From Arthrobacter sp. SX1312 (lineage in GTDB: Bacteria > Actinomycetota > Actinomycetes > Actinomycetales > Micrococcaceae), in contig NZ_PJIM01000002.1 in NCBI RefSeq assembly GCF_002929295.1, positions 950,191 to 1,014,190 of the forward strand: a stretch of DNA of 64,000 nt, in the 5' to 3' direction. The notes beneath the pieces were generated by a model. The model searched no databases. It was not told the origin of the DNA and saw only the letters and a program-made list of their open reading frames with translations. Made by a program: the position numbers and the translations under genes. Shown piece after piece: positions 24,176 to 32,954 of this stretch (positions within the stretch are counted from its first letter, which is position 1; each line of letters starts with the position of its first letter).

Positions 24176-25528
24176 TCAAGCGCCTGGCCGACGATGCTGC
24201 CGTTCGACGTCGTTCAGCTGGGAGGCGAGATCGGCGCGAATCACCGCATCGAGCGTCGAGGCTTCGACCGCCGTCCGGACGCGCGCCTGATGTCCGCTCA
24301 GGGCCGACGTATGTGTCGGCAGCGTTCCGGCGCGGGATGCGCTGATCGTGATCTCGGACAGCATGGCGATGCTCCGACCCGCTGTTCGAGGGTCCGTGAA
24401 GGCGTAGGTGATGAGTTGGTCCATGACGAGATCGAGGAGCTGGGCGAAGGAAGGAAGTGTGAGGTTCAGTCGGGCCCGATCGTTCGAGTCGTAGAGCGTG
24501 ACGGGCCCGGTGGTCCGATCGGTGAGGGAGCACAGGATCGCGGAGATGTGACTGAGTGCATGGACGGCGGTCGTGGGGTCGTTGACGCCGGGCGAGAGAG
24601 CCTTGTCGGTGACATCGAGGAGTTGTTGCAGGCCGAACGACGGGTCCTGCGTGGAGGTGCGCTCGAAGTCGGTTCTCAGCGACCGGGACACCGTCTCGGT
24701 CAGCTCCGCCAGTCGGTCGCCGTCGAGTGGAACCGCCTGCGCATCCCATACTCGGGCGACCGGCACTCCGGCGACGAGGGAGGCTCCGGGTGCCACGTCG
24801 ACGGACACGAAGGCGTCGAGTCGCTCTGCAGCCGACAGCAGGGCTCCGGTGTCGATGCGGGTGAGGAAACCCGAGGACGGCGCGCGGACCGCATCCGGCC
24901 GGCCTTCCGGCGTCCGGACGCTCGGCCTTCGTGAGTCGTGCTCCGGAAAAACCCGTTCGAGGGTCTTGTCGGTCTCACGATGCACATCACGCAACATGGT
25001 CTCGACGCGGATCTGCCGTGCCAGGTAGGCCAGGAAGAGGACGAGGCCGACGACGCTGCTGATGGTCAGCGCGAAGGCCGTGGTCACGGCGATCTCGGGG
25101 ACGAACGCCGGCCCGGCACTGGTTTCCACCCGGATACTGCGCAGCACCGTGAGAGCGAAGACGAACGTCGCAAGGAACAGGGCGAGTGTGTTGTGGACGA
25201 AACGGTCCCGTGTGAAGGTGCGCAGGAGGCGCGGGGAGAACTGGCTGCTCGCGAGCTGCAACGTGACGACCGTCAGTGAGAAGGTCAGCGACGTGACGGT
25301 GATGGTGGAACTGGCGATCGTCTCCAGCAGTGACCGCGCCGCTTCGGGCCCCCCGCCGAACAGGATCCCGGACACCACCGGCGGCATGCTGTCGTCTAAC
25401 TGCCGATCGAGGTACGGAAGAGCCTGTCCCAGGACGAGCGCGATGATGACGGCGATCAGGGGAACGGGCCACAGCTGGACACGCAGGGACTCACGCACGG
25501 ACTCTTTGCTCGTATCCATGCCGCTCAT
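24176..25528 (-). CDS. DUF2254 membrane protein
   Basis: A 450-residue protein. The N-terminal part has about four hydrophobic helices (PVPLIAVIIALVLGQALPYL; then SSTITVTSLTFSLTVVTLQL; LALFLATFVFALTVL; VTTAFALTISSVVGLVLFLA). The long soluble C-terminal part includes LQQLLDVTDKALSPGVNDPT and TAVHALSHISAIL, signatures of DUF2254 (predicted membrane proteins). The function is not established. The ATG at 25528 is divergent from the lipoprotein gene. Residues 1-15 are a short polar cytoplasmic start. Confidence 0.85.
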   Translation of the reverse strand: MSGMDTSKESVRESLRVQLWPVPLIAVIIALVLGQALPYLDRQLDDSMPPVVSGILFGGGPEAARSLLETIASSTITVTSLTFSLTVVTLQLASSQFSPRLLRTFTRDRFVHNTLALFLATFVFALTVLRSIRVETSAGPAFVPEIAVTTAFALTISSVVGLVLFLAYLARQIRVETMLRDVHRETDKTLERVFPEHDSRRPSVRTPEGRPDAVRAPSSGFLTRIDTGALLSAAERLDAFVSVDVAPGASLVAGVPVARVWDAQAVPLDGDRLAELTETVSRSLRTDFERTSTQDPSFGLQQLLDVTDKALSPGVNDPTTAVHALSHISAILCSLTDRTTGPVTLYDSNDRARLNLTLPSFAQLLDLVMDQLITYAFTDPRTAGRSIAMLSEITISASRAGTLPTHTSALSGHQARVRTAVEASTLDAVIRADLASQLNDVERQHRRPGA

Positions 25529-25868
25529 TCTGGCCTACCCGCACCCTGAGCCGATGGCACGTCGGTGGCCGGCTGCCCACTTGATCCTTGCCGACACGGG
25601 CAGCTACTCCCTGGGCGAACCCGGATCCAGGGTCGTTGCGATTCCGCAACGGTCCGGCGGACGACAGCCCCGCTGCTTGATCACGTAAAGACAGCCTGCT
25701 TACGATTGCTCGGAGCGCAACACGCACCCGCGGCTCCTGAGACCGGGCAAGAGACGTCGATCCCCATCCACGACGGATTCATCGGAAGAGATACGCATCC
25801 TTCCTCCACTCTCCTGCGGGTCATCCACTGCATGCCAGGAACGCCTGGCCACATCCGAAGGAGCTCTC
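25529..25868 (+). promoter_or_regulatory. Control region of the lipoprotein gene: palindrome and promoter
   Basis: This 340-bp spacer has no supported gene. CGTTGCG (25634-25640) and CGCAACG (25645-25651) form a perfect 7-bp inverted repeat around ATTC. About 25 bp further on lie TTGATC (25677-25682) and TACGAT (25701-25706), a promoter-like pair with an 18-bp spacer, reading towards the lipoprotein gene at 25869 and giving a leader of about 155 nt. The palindrome could be a regulator site. Confidence 0.4.
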
Positions 25869-26330
25869 ATGCACCGCATCCAGCACGGTCGTCGCCAGTC
25901 CCTGGCCCGGGGTTCAGCCGCCCTGACAGTGATTGCCGTATTGGCGGTGACCGGCTGCAGCACTCCCGAGGAAACCAGGGACGCGATCGCCACCGGCGAG
26001 GACGGGCAGGTCGGGGTCGTGAAACTGCGCAGCATGCTCGTCGTCTCTGCAGAAGAAGGGATGCCCGGCCGCCTCCTGGGGACGCTCGACAACGAGTCCT
26101 CCGCCGCCATTGAGGTCACGGTCAGCGACGCGGACGATCAGGTGGAGGTAACCGTGCCGGCGAACGGTCAGTACCCGCTGGACACCAATGAAGAGATCCT
26201 CAGCACCGTCGAGGAGCCCCCCGGCGCGCTGACGGAGATCACCCTGACGACGCCGTCGGACTCCGTCACGCTCGACGTGCCGGTGCTCGACGGCACCCTC
26301 GACCAGTACGAACCGTATCTCCCTGATTGA
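25869..26330 (+). CDS. Small lipoprotein of unknown function
   Basis: A 153-residue lipoprotein. A long basic N-terminus (MHRIQHGRRQSLARGSAALT) leads to lipobox VLAVTG-C with Cys30. The mature part reads VGVVKLRSMLVVSAEEGMPG and RLLGTLDNESSAAIEVTVSD, a beta-rich pattern somewhat like LpqE/copper-chaperone-type lipoproteins of Actinobacteria; the Met/His metal ligands of PCuAC proteins are not evident, so I do not assign copper binding. GAAGGAG lies about 6 nt before the ATG. Confidence 0.7.
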   Translation: MHRIQHGRRQSLARGSAALTVIAVLAVTGCSTPEETRDAIATGEDGQVGVVKLRSMLVVSAEEGMPGRLLGTLDNESSAAIEVTVSDADDQVEVTVPANGQYPLDTNEEILSTVEEPPGALTEITLTTPSDSVTLDVPVLDGTLDQYEPYLPD

Positions 26331-26377
26331 GCACCGGACCCGCGGTCGACTCTCCGGCACCGCAGATCCAGGGCCGC

Positions 26378-28147
26378 TTACTGGTAGGTCACCAGCCACG
26401 GCTTCGGGTCGACGAGCGAGTAGGTCTGCTCGGGCGTCAGCATGGGCTGGTCCTCGTCGTGGAAGTTCTTCCACGACGGCCACGTCCCTGCGGGAGAGAC
26501 GCCCTGCAGCGCGGACCAGGTGTCGAGTTTCTGCCCGGGCGTCCCGTGGCCGTCGGCGTGCAGCGTCACCGCCAGTTCGCTGCGTGAGACGTCGAGATCC
26601 GCACGGTAGCTGATCATGTCGATCCGGAACTGGTGGACCATCACGAGCTTCTGGGGCAGGGCCCGGTCCCGTGTGAGGTCCGCGAGCCAGGCAGTGGTGG
26701 CATTGATCTCGGCGGCGCTGACGCTGCCGATCTGCTGGAGTGGCCGCTCGCCGGGCAGGAGCCGCCATTCGGGGTCCAGGGCGAGACCGACGGTCGGGCG
26801 GGTGAGGAGTTCCTCGTACAGCCTGGCCTGGGACAGGAAGTCGGATCGTCCGGATTGCAGGTCGAGGACGACGTACACGCCCTGTTCCTCGGCGGCATCG
26901 ACCCAGGGCCGAAGGACGTCGATCGGGGTCTCGCTCGAGTAGTCGCCGTCGGTACCGGGTTCCGCGCTGGCGATCGTGGCAATGAGGTCGAGGGCGGGGA
27001 CGACGGGCTCGTCACTGAACGGCTGGTACCGGGCAGCAAGACCCTTGACCCGGGCGATCGTCTCGTCGATGCCCTGTTCCCCCAGCGCCCCGAGGGACGG
27101 TCCGCTGGGGTGCCCGTACAGGGCCACCATACGGCGGCCGGGGAAGACGGTCTGGCCACCTCCCGGCAACTGAGGGGCTGTTGCCGCCACCTGGACCCGC
27201 TGCGCGAAGACCTCCTGCGCGCCGAAAGCGGCGCCGACCGCAAGTACTGCACCGTCGGCGCGGGACCGCACGGCGTCCACGGCCGTGCTGGTGGACCGTG
27301 GGTCCGCGTCCGCGACCAGTTCGACGTCGATTCCGGCAGCCCGGGCTGTCGCAAGAGGCGCCGGCGCCGAGGACGGGGTCGCCAGGACCAGCGCATCGAT
27401 CGGCTCACCGGCGGGCGTGAAGGGTGGGACCCGCGCTGCAGTGGCGGTGTCCGCCAGCACCGAGTCGGTGGAGGTCGTGGACGCGGGACCGGGTGTCGCC
27501 GGTCCGGGGTCCGATGGGGTCGGCGTTGCTGCCGGGGCGGGTTCCAGCGTGAGCAGGCGTGCGTCGTCCGCACTCAGCCTTCCGATCGAGGCGGCGACGT
27601 CGCTTTCCGGTACGGCCTCGGGTGTGGTCGATACATCGAGGACGCCATCGAAGTCGGCCGCCTCGGTGGGGCCGACGACGAGGGCCCGCTGTCCGATCAG
27701 GGCGGCCCAGTCCGCTGCCGGGTCACCGTACCCGATGACCGTCTCGACTCCGAGCCTGGTGAGCTCGGCGTCGACCGTCGCACCGTCGGACCCGCCCGGC
27801 CCGACGACCAGCAGGGGGACCTGCAGACCTACAGCAGCACTCGAAGCCACGGTCAGGTCGGCGTCGGTGAGATCGAGTCCCGTCTCCAACTGACGGGCGA
27901 ACACCACGGCTGCAGGGCTGGTGTCGAACAGCATCCCGCTCATCGCGACGGACGACTGCGCTTCAGTGCCGGCCAGGACACGGCGCACGCCGGCGTGGGG
28001 GTCTGCAAGGAGCACCGAGGGGAGGGTCTCCGGCGCCGACTCGGCAGCAGTCGGCGCCGGAGGCCCTCCCGGGGTGCAGCCGGCAGCCGCAAGGAGGACC
28101 GCGATCGCCAGGGGGACAATGCTGGGTGCAGTACGGCGGAAGATCAG
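26378..28147 (-). CDS. Large lipoprotein with a C-terminal hydrolase-like domain; probable non-standard start
   Basis: From the first standard start (GTG at 28015) the frame gives 545 residues without an export signal. The same frame continues upstream as IFRRTAPSIVPLAIAVLLAA-AGC, a lipoprotein signal with its Cys at about residue 24, back to a TGA just before; the only usable codon ahead of it is CTG at 28147. I annotate the CTG start (589 residues). The N-terminal region (to ~190) has two Rossmann-like repeats (VPLLVVGPGGSDG, VIGYGDPAADWAALIGQRAL) like cell-wall-binding-repeat proteins, then a Pro/Thr linker, then a domain with PGRRMVALYGHPSGPSLGAL and VGLALDPEWRLLPGERP, resembling uncharacterised TIM-barrel/glycosidase-like actinobacterial proteins. 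The function is unknown. Confidence 0.65.
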   Translation of the reverse strand: MIFRRTAPSIVPLAIAVLLAAAGCTPGGPPAPTAAESAPETLPSVLLADPHAGVRRVLAGTEAQSSVAMSGMLFDTSPAAVVFARQLETGLDLTDADLTVASSAAVGLQVPLLVVGPGGSDGATVDAELTRLGVETVIGYGDPAADWAALIGQRALVVGPTEAADFDGVLDVSTTPEAVPESDVAASIGRLSADDARLLTLEPAPAATPTPSDPGPATPGPASTTSTDSVLADTATAARVPPFTPAGEPIDALVLATPSSAPAPLATARAAGIDVELVADADPRSTSTAVDAVRSRADGAVLAVGAAFGAQEVFAQRVQVAATAPQLPGGGQTVFPGRRMVALYGHPSGPSLGALGEQGIDETIARVKGLAARYQPFSDEPVVPALDLIATIASAEPGTDGDYSSETPIDVLRPWVDAAEEQGVYVVLDLQSGRSDFLSQARLYEELLTRPTVGLALDPEWRLLPGERPLQQIGSVSAAEINATTAWLADLTRDRALPQKLVMVHQFRIDMISYRADLDVSRSELAVTLHADGHGTPGQKLDTWSALQGVSPAGTWPSWKNFHDEDQPMLTPEQTYSLVDPKPWLVTYQ

Positions 28148-28293
28148 AGTCTGCTTTCGTCAGGGGCTGCCACGACTCTATCCCCTCCCCTTCCGCTCCG
28201 GGGAGCAGCCGGCGCAGCGTATCTCGAGCAGATGGCGCCGGTCAGGGAAGCCAGCGGTGCACGACCTCCTGTTCCTGGTGGGGTGGAGGGCCG

Positions 28294-30375
28294 TCACGGT
28301 CCGACCCCGGCGCCGCGCAGGGCTGCAGGGTGCCCGTCGTCGGCCGGGAAGCCGGAGCCCAGGGCGGACAGCACGCCGCGCGCCTTCGTCCGCACCTCGG
28401 CCCACTCCTCGGCCGGGTCCGAGTCGGCCGTGATCGCCCCGCCGACGCCCAGCGTGAGACGTGTCGCGTCGCCGTCCTCCGCCAGCACGAGGGTGCGGAT
28501 CACGACGGCGAGGTCCGTGGCGCCGGTCAGGCTGAAGTACCCGGCGACACCCGAGTAGGGGCCGCGCGGACCCTGCTCCAGGCGGTCGAGGATGGCCATG
28601 GTGCTGATCTTCGGCGCGCCCGTCATCGAGCCGGCAGGGAAGGCGGACCCGATCACCCCGGCGCGTGCGCTACCCGGCCGCAGCCGGGCGTCGATGCTGC
28701 TCACCATCTGGTGCACGGTGGCATAGGACTCGATGTCGCACAGCCGGCTGACGGTGACCGAGCCCGGGACCGCGTGGTGGGAGAGGTCGTTGCGGAGCAG
28801 GTCCACGATCATGATGTTCTCCGCCCGGTCCTTCTCCGAGGTCCGGAGGTCCTCGAGCAGGCCGGCGTCCTCCGTCGGATCCGCCGATCGACCGCGCGTG
28901 CCCTTGATCGGTTCCGCCTGCATGAAGCCGTCCTGTGTGAGCTTCAGGAAGCGTTCGGGCGAGGTGCTGGCGACGGCGAAGCCCGGGAAGCGGAGGTAGT
29001 GCGCGAAGGGCGCCGGACTCGCGGCCCGCAGGCGGAGATACGTCGCCAGCGGATCGAGGCGTTCCACGCGGGCTGAGAGCGACGTCGTCAGGCACACCTC
29101 GTACGTGTTGCCGTCGGCGATCTCGGCCTGCGCGCGCCGGGTCTTCGCGAGGTACTCCTCGCGGGAGTCCCGGGCAACGAACCGGGGTGCCGGGGGCGGC
29201 GGTGACGGCGGGACGGGGGACGGCGCCGCGACGGCGTGGCGGGCCTCCGTCAGCCAGGACTCCCGGTCCGGGTCGCGCCGCCCGTCCGTGAGCGTGAGCA
29301 GGAACACGGCCGCCTCGGCGTGGTCCACGACGACGGCGCGGCCCGCGAAGATCAGGGCGGCGTCCGGGAGGGCATCGGCCGGGGTGGGTACGGAGGCGCC
29401 GCCCGTCTCCCGCTTGAGCTCGTAGCCGAGGTAGCCCAGCCACCCCAGGCCGAACCCGCAGGCGAAGCCCTCCGGGGGGCGGACCGCCCGGCGTCCCCAG
29501 ACGTCGTCGAGCCAGCGGAAGAAGGGTTCGCGGATGCGCGTGGTGACCGGGCCCGCCGTGATCTCCGTGATGCCGTCCCGGTGCAGGGCCTGCTGCCCGA
29601 AGGCGCCGGACGCGTCCGCCAGGATGCTGAAGCGGTTGCGCCCCTCCGGCCGGGCCGTCGTGGTCCCGGTGTCGGAGCTGTCCAGCCAGACCGCGGCGGG
29701 GGACGCGCCGTACAGGGTGGAGAACAGCGCCGCGGTGTCCGGCGTCGCGTCGATGCGCTCGCAGTCCAGCCGGAGCCCGCGCCGGCCCGCGCGCTCCGGC
29801 GCGAGCAGGATCGCGCACGCCGGCAGTCCCGTGAGTGCGAGGCGGACGGCCTGCGGTGACGGGACCCCGCGGTGGCCCTGCACGACGACGTCGGCGGCGG
29901 CGCAGGGATCGTCGCCCGCCAGCCAGGCGTCCTCCTGGTCCGCCCAGCGCTGCCAGAAGGGCGCGTAGGCCTCGCCGTCGCGTTCGATCGCGGTCCGGTG
30001 CCGGATCCCGGCGTCCGCCTCGATCCAGATCACCGCGTCGAGGTGGGGCCGCGCTGCAGCAGCCGCGGCGCCCACCCCTTCCAGGAGCACGATCTCGGCC
30101 GGCGCCGTGGTCCGTTCGGCGCCGTCCTGCCCGCGGTCCCAGTCCCAGGCGTTCCAGTGTGCGGGCCGCCCGTCCCGCAGGGGGAGGAGGACGCGCTCCA
30201 CGTAGGCGCCGATGCCGTCGTCGAGCCCGTCCCAGCCCGGGTAGATGTCCTCGAGGTGGAAGAGGCTGACGCTGTGGTGCTCCCGGAGGAGGGCGGCGAG
30301 CTCGACGGCGAGGGTGGTCTTGCCCGCCCCGGACCGCCCGTCGACGGCGATGAGCAGGGGCGCGTCGGAGGGCAC
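28294..30375 (-). CDS. pabB: P-loop nucleoside-kinase-like domain fused to aminodeoxychorismate synthase component I (PabB)
   Basis: A 693-residue fusion. Residues 1-190 are a P-loop kinase-like domain: Walker A DGRSGAGKTTLA (residues 12-23), LFHLEDIYPGWDG and VLLEGVGAAAAAARPHLDAV, in the style of uridine kinase. From about 190 the protein is a chorismate-using enzyme: GLGWLGYLGYELKRETGG, EVCLTTSLSARVERLDPLAT, the signature PIKGTRGR whose Lys marks ADC synthase rather than anthranilate synthase, DLLRNDLSHHAVPGSV and FPAGSMTGAPK. Normal PabB is about 450 residues. It converts chorismate plus ammonia to aminodeoxychorismate; the glutaminase PabA is not in the window. It starts 3 nt after the RhtB-type exporter gene. 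The kinase domain's role is unknown. Confidence 0.88.
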   Translation of the reverse strand: MPSDAPLLIAVDGRSGAGKTTLAVELAALLREHHSVSLFHLEDIYPGWDGLDDGIGAYVERVLLPLRDGRPAHWNAWDWDRGQDGAERTTAPAEIVLLEGVGAAAAAARPHLDAVIWIEADAGIRHRTAIERDGEAYAPFWQRWADQEDAWLAGDDPCAAADVVVQGHRGVPSPQAVRLALTGLPACAILLAPERAGRRGLRLDCERIDATPDTAALFSTLYGASPAAVWLDSSDTGTTTARPEGRNRFSILADASGAFGQQALHRDGITEITAGPVTTRIREPFFRWLDDVWGRRAVRPPEGFACGFGLGWLGYLGYELKRETGGASVPTPADALPDAALIFAGRAVVVDHAEAAVFLLTLTDGRRDPDRESWLTEARHAVAAPSPVPPSPPPPAPRFVARDSREEYLAKTRRAQAEIADGNTYEVCLTTSLSARVERLDPLATYLRLRAASPAPFAHYLRFPGFAVASTSPERFLKLTQDGFMQAEPIKGTRGRSADPTEDAGLLEDLRTSEKDRAENIMIVDLLRNDLSHHAVPGSVTVSRLCDIESYATVHQMVSSIDARLRPGSARAGVIGSAFPAGSMTGAPKISTMAILDRLEQGPRGPYSGVAGYFSLTGATDLAVVIRTLVLAEDGDATRLTLGVGGAITADSDPAEEWAEVRTKARGVLSALGSGFPADDGHPAALRGAGVGP

Positions 30376-30378
30376 GGG

Positions 30379-30996
30379 TCAGGCCACGGCGAGCAGGGCG
30401 CCGACGCCGACGAAGAGCGAGCCGAAGGTGCGGTTGAGGACCACCTGCCCGCGGTCGTCCTGCGTGAAGCGCCGGAACGAGCGGGCGGCGCCGGCGTAGA
30501 AGAACCACATGACGAGCACGTCGATGACGACGACGGTCGCGGCCAGGACGGCGTACTGGCCGAGCAGCGGGCGGTCCGGGCGGATGAACTGGGGGATCAG
30601 GGCGAGGAAGAACACGATGGCCTTCGGGTTGAGCAGGTTGACCCAGAGGCCGCGGCGGACCATGGAGAGCGCGCCCTCGGTGCCCTGCCGGGCCCGGGCC
30701 TCGTCGTGCTCGGGCTTCTGCAGGAACTTCCGCACGCCCAGGTACACGAGGTACGCGGCGCCGGTGTACCGGATGACGTCGAACGCCAGCGGCGAGTTGG
30801 TCACGAGCAGCCCCACGCCCGCCGCCGCGACACCGATGTGTACCAGGAGGGCCGCCTGCTGGCCGAGGATCCCCCAGATGGAGCGGCGGAAACCGACGGT
30901 CAGCGCGTTGCTCATGGTGTTCACGGCACCCGCCCCGGGCACGAAGCTGATCAGGGTCCCGGCGCCGAGCAGCGCCAGCCAGAGGGAGGGGTTCAC
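30379..30996 (-). CDS. LysE/RhtB-family amino-acid exporter
   Basis: A 205-residue polytopic protein with about six helices. The start has GTLISFVPGAGAVNTMSNAL, where the family pattern is PGP in this position (here PGA); then TVGFRRSIWGILGQQAALLV, YTGAAYLVYLGVRKFLQKP and GLWVNLLNPKAIVFFLALIP with the conserved NPKA. This is the RhtB type (homoserine/threonine/neutral amino-acid efflux), not the LysE encoded at 38.9 kb. It is in an apparent operon from marR to pabB. Confidence 0.85.
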   Translation of the reverse strand: MNPSLWLALLGAGTLISFVPGAGAVNTMSNALTVGFRRSIWGILGQQAALLVHIGVAAAGVGLLVTNSPLAFDVIRYTGAAYLVYLGVRKFLQKPEHDEARARQGTEGALSMVRRGLWVNLLNPKAIVFFLALIPQFIRPDRPLLGQYAVLAATVVVIDVLVMWFFYAGAARSFRRFTQDDRGQVVLNRTFGSLFVGVGALLAVA

Positions 30997-31035
30997 CCGT
31001 TCATGGTAAGCATTGCCGGTCGGGGCGCGGGAACG

Positions 31036-31530
31036 TCAGGCGTCGAGTTCGTGGCGCACGAACCGGACGACGCCCTCCACCGCGCCGTGGACCATCCGCC
31101 AGGTGGCTTCGAAGTCGCTGGCGTCGCCGTACCAGGGGTCGTAGATCCCGAGATCCTCGAGGTCGGCGTCCGTCGTCGTCGGATCGAACTCGCGCAGGAG
31201 GTGGATCCTGTCCCGTGCGTCACCGTCCGGGGCGTCCCGGCGCAGCTCCCGGTAGTGGTCGAGGTCCAGGGCGAGGATGAGGTCCCGCTCCCGGTACCAG
31301 ACGGCCTCGAAGCGTCGGGCACGGTGCAGGTGGCTCTCGATGCCGAGTTCCGCCAGCTTCGCGGCCGCCCGCTCGTCGATGGGCTTCCCGGCCTCCCAGT
31401 CGGTGGTCCCCGCGGAATCGACGGCGACGTACTGCTGCAGTCCCGCCTGCCTGAAGGCGTGCGCGAGCATGAGCTCCGCCATGGGCGAGCGGCAGATGTT
31501 GCCCGTGCAGACGGTGACGATGCGGTACAT
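31036..31530 (-). CDS. Low-molecular-weight protein-tyrosine phosphatase
   Basis: A 164-residue phosphatase. The phosphate-binding loop is at the N-terminus, VCTGNICRS with nucleophile Cys8, Arg14 and Ser15; the general-acid Asp is in GIYDPWYGDASDF. Length and order match LMW-PTPases, which remove phosphate from tyrosine, for example on cytoplasmic kinases of polysaccharide export. No cognate kinase is nearby. It lies 25 nt after the methyltransferase and 39 nt before the RhtB-type gene. Confidence 0.92.
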   Translation of the reverse strand: MYRIVTVCTGNICRSPMAELMLAHAFRQAGLQQYVAVDSAGTTDWEAGKPIDERAAAKLAELGIESHLHRARRFEAVWYRERDLILALDLDHYRELRRDAPDGDARDRIHLLREFDPTTTDADLEDLGIYDPWYGDASDFEATWRMVHGAVEGVVRFVRHELDA

Positions 31531-31555
31531 CCCGCCAGCCTATCGGCGCACCGGC

Positions 31556-32353
31556 TCAGGCGCGGGCGAGAATCTCGACGCTCGGCATGAGGAACACGGC
31601 GTCCTCGGCACGCCCCCACCTGCGCCAGCCCTCGGCCAGGCGCTGCAGGGTCTGCCGGTCGGCGAGTCCCCGCTCGATGGTCTGCTCGGCGAAGGCGGAG
31701 TGCTCCACGCGCTCGGCCCAGGACTCCGCATGCGCACGCCTGTCCGCGGCAGTGGCGTACACCCAGTTCGACGACGACACCTCGACGTCCGCGAAGCCGG
31801 CCGCGGCCGCCCACCCCGGCAATCGCCGGCCGGCGTCGGGCTCACCGCCGTTCCCGCGGGCCAGCTCCCCGTACAGCTCCCGCCACTCGTCGAGCTCGCC
31901 GACCGCCGGGTACCAGGTCATCGCGCCGAAGTCCGCCTCGCGGGCGGCCACGATGCCCCCCGGCCGCACGACGCGCCGCATCTCCCGGAGCGCAGCCACC
32001 GGGTCCGCGAGGTGCTGCAGCACCTGGTGCGCGTGCACGACGTCGAACGATTCGTCGGGGACGTCGAGGTCGTACACGTTGCCCTCGCGGAACTCCACGT
32101 TGGCCACGTCCGCGTGGGTGGCGGACGCCTGCGCGACGACGTCGGCCGACCGGTCGATGCCGGTCACCCATCCGGGGGCCACGAGATCCGCGAACCCCGC
32201 GGTGATGCTGCCCGGTCCGCACCCGATGTCCAGCAGGTCCATGCCGGCCTCGAGGAAGGGCTCGAGGTAGGCGGCCGACGACGTCACCGTGCGCATCGCA
32301 TGTGCAGCCGTCACGCTCGGGTGGTGTCCGTGGGAATAGACCTCGTTGTTCAT
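31556..32353 (-). CDS. Class I SAM-dependent methyltransferase
   Basis: A 265-residue Methyltransf_11/25-type enzyme. Motif I MDLLDIGCGPGSITAGFADL binds S-adenosylmethionine, followed by VTGIDRSADVVAQA (acidic ribose-binding Asp), VEFREGNVYDLDVPDESFDV and VVHAHQVLQHLADPVAALRE, then MRRVVRPGGIVAAREAD. This is the UbiE-like small-molecule methyltransferase pattern; the substrate is unknown. It starts 10 nt after the marR stop codon, suggesting co-transcription. Confidence 0.88.
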   Translation of the reverse strand: MNNEVYSHGHHPSVTAAHAMRTVTSSAAYLEPFLEAGMDLLDIGCGPGSITAGFADLVAPGWVTGIDRSADVVAQASATHADVANVEFREGNVYDLDVPDESFDVVHAHQVLQHLADPVAALREMRRVVRPGGIVAAREADFGAMTWYPAVGELDEWRELYGELARGNGGEPDAGRRLPGWAAAAGFADVEVSSSNWVYATAADRRAHAESWAERVEHSAFAEQTIERGLADRQTLQRLAEGWRRWGRAEDAVFLMPSVEILARA

Positions 32354-32363
32354 GCCTGGAAGG

Positions 32364-32852
32364 CTAACCGGCGGACCGGTCCGCAGCCAGCCCGACGCCG
32401 TCCCGGGCGTCGTCCTTCGCGGCGACCGTGGCGTCGGTGATCTTCTGCATCATGTCGCGCAGCAGTGACAGCTGCTCGTCCGTGTACTGGTCGAAGACGC
32501 CGTTGATGTGGCGGGCGAGCGGGGCGAACAGCATCGCGCCGGTGCTGAGGGCCTTCTCGGTCAGCTGGAGGTGGACCTGCCGCCGGTCGACCTCACTGCG
32601 TCGCCGTGTGACGTGGCCGGCGGAATCGAGGCGGTCGACCAGGGCCGTGGTGGCCGGCGAGCTCAGGTTCAGCTCCTCGCGCAGCAGGCCGGGGGTGACG
32701 GTGAGGCCGGCCCGTGCAGCGCCCATCATGATGCTCAGGGCATGGAGATCGGTGCGGTACAGGCTGTCGCGCTCACTGGCGGCCTCCACGTAGCGCTCGG
32801 TCTCGATGGTGAACTGCCGCATGAGTGCCATGAGTTCGTCCCTCGTGGCCAT
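32364..32852 (-). CDS. MarR-family transcriptional regulator
   Basis: A 162-residue winged-helix repressor-type protein. The helix-turn-helix is in LTVTPGLLREELNLSSPATT with recognition helix ALVDRLDSAGHVTRRRSEVD, then the wing DRRQVHLQLTEKALSTG. Flanking helices at both ends would form the dimer domain. It is divergent from the MMPL exporter with a 17-bp palindrome between them overlapping both -10 boxes, so it most likely represses the pump and itself, relieved by a ligand. Confidence 0.9.
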   Translation of the reverse strand: MATRDELMALMRQFTIETERYVEAASERDSLYRTDLHALSIMMGAARAGLTVTPGLLREELNLSSPATTALVDRLDSAGHVTRRRSEVDRRQVHLQLTEKALSTGAMLFAPLARHINGVFDQYTDEQLSLLRDMMQKITDATVAAKDDARDGVGLAADRSAG

Positions 32853-32896
32853 GGATCCTCGCCTCCTGTCCCTCCCAGCTTAGGCCCGTTCCCAAC

Positions 32897-32917
32897 TATC
32901 TCCATCATAGATATACT
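32897..32917. promoter_or_regulatory. MarR operator overlapping divergent promoters
   Basis: TATCTCCATCATAGATA (32897-32913) is a 17-bp inverted repeat with TATCT/AGATA arms. It overlaps TATACT (32912-32917), a -10 box reading to the MMPL gene, and TATGAT on the minus strand (32908-32903), a -10 box reading to marR. Binding here would block both promoters. Confidence 0.65.
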
Positions 32918-32954
32918 TTGCTGTAGAGATACCCCTGGAGAGGTGTGGAGTGCG

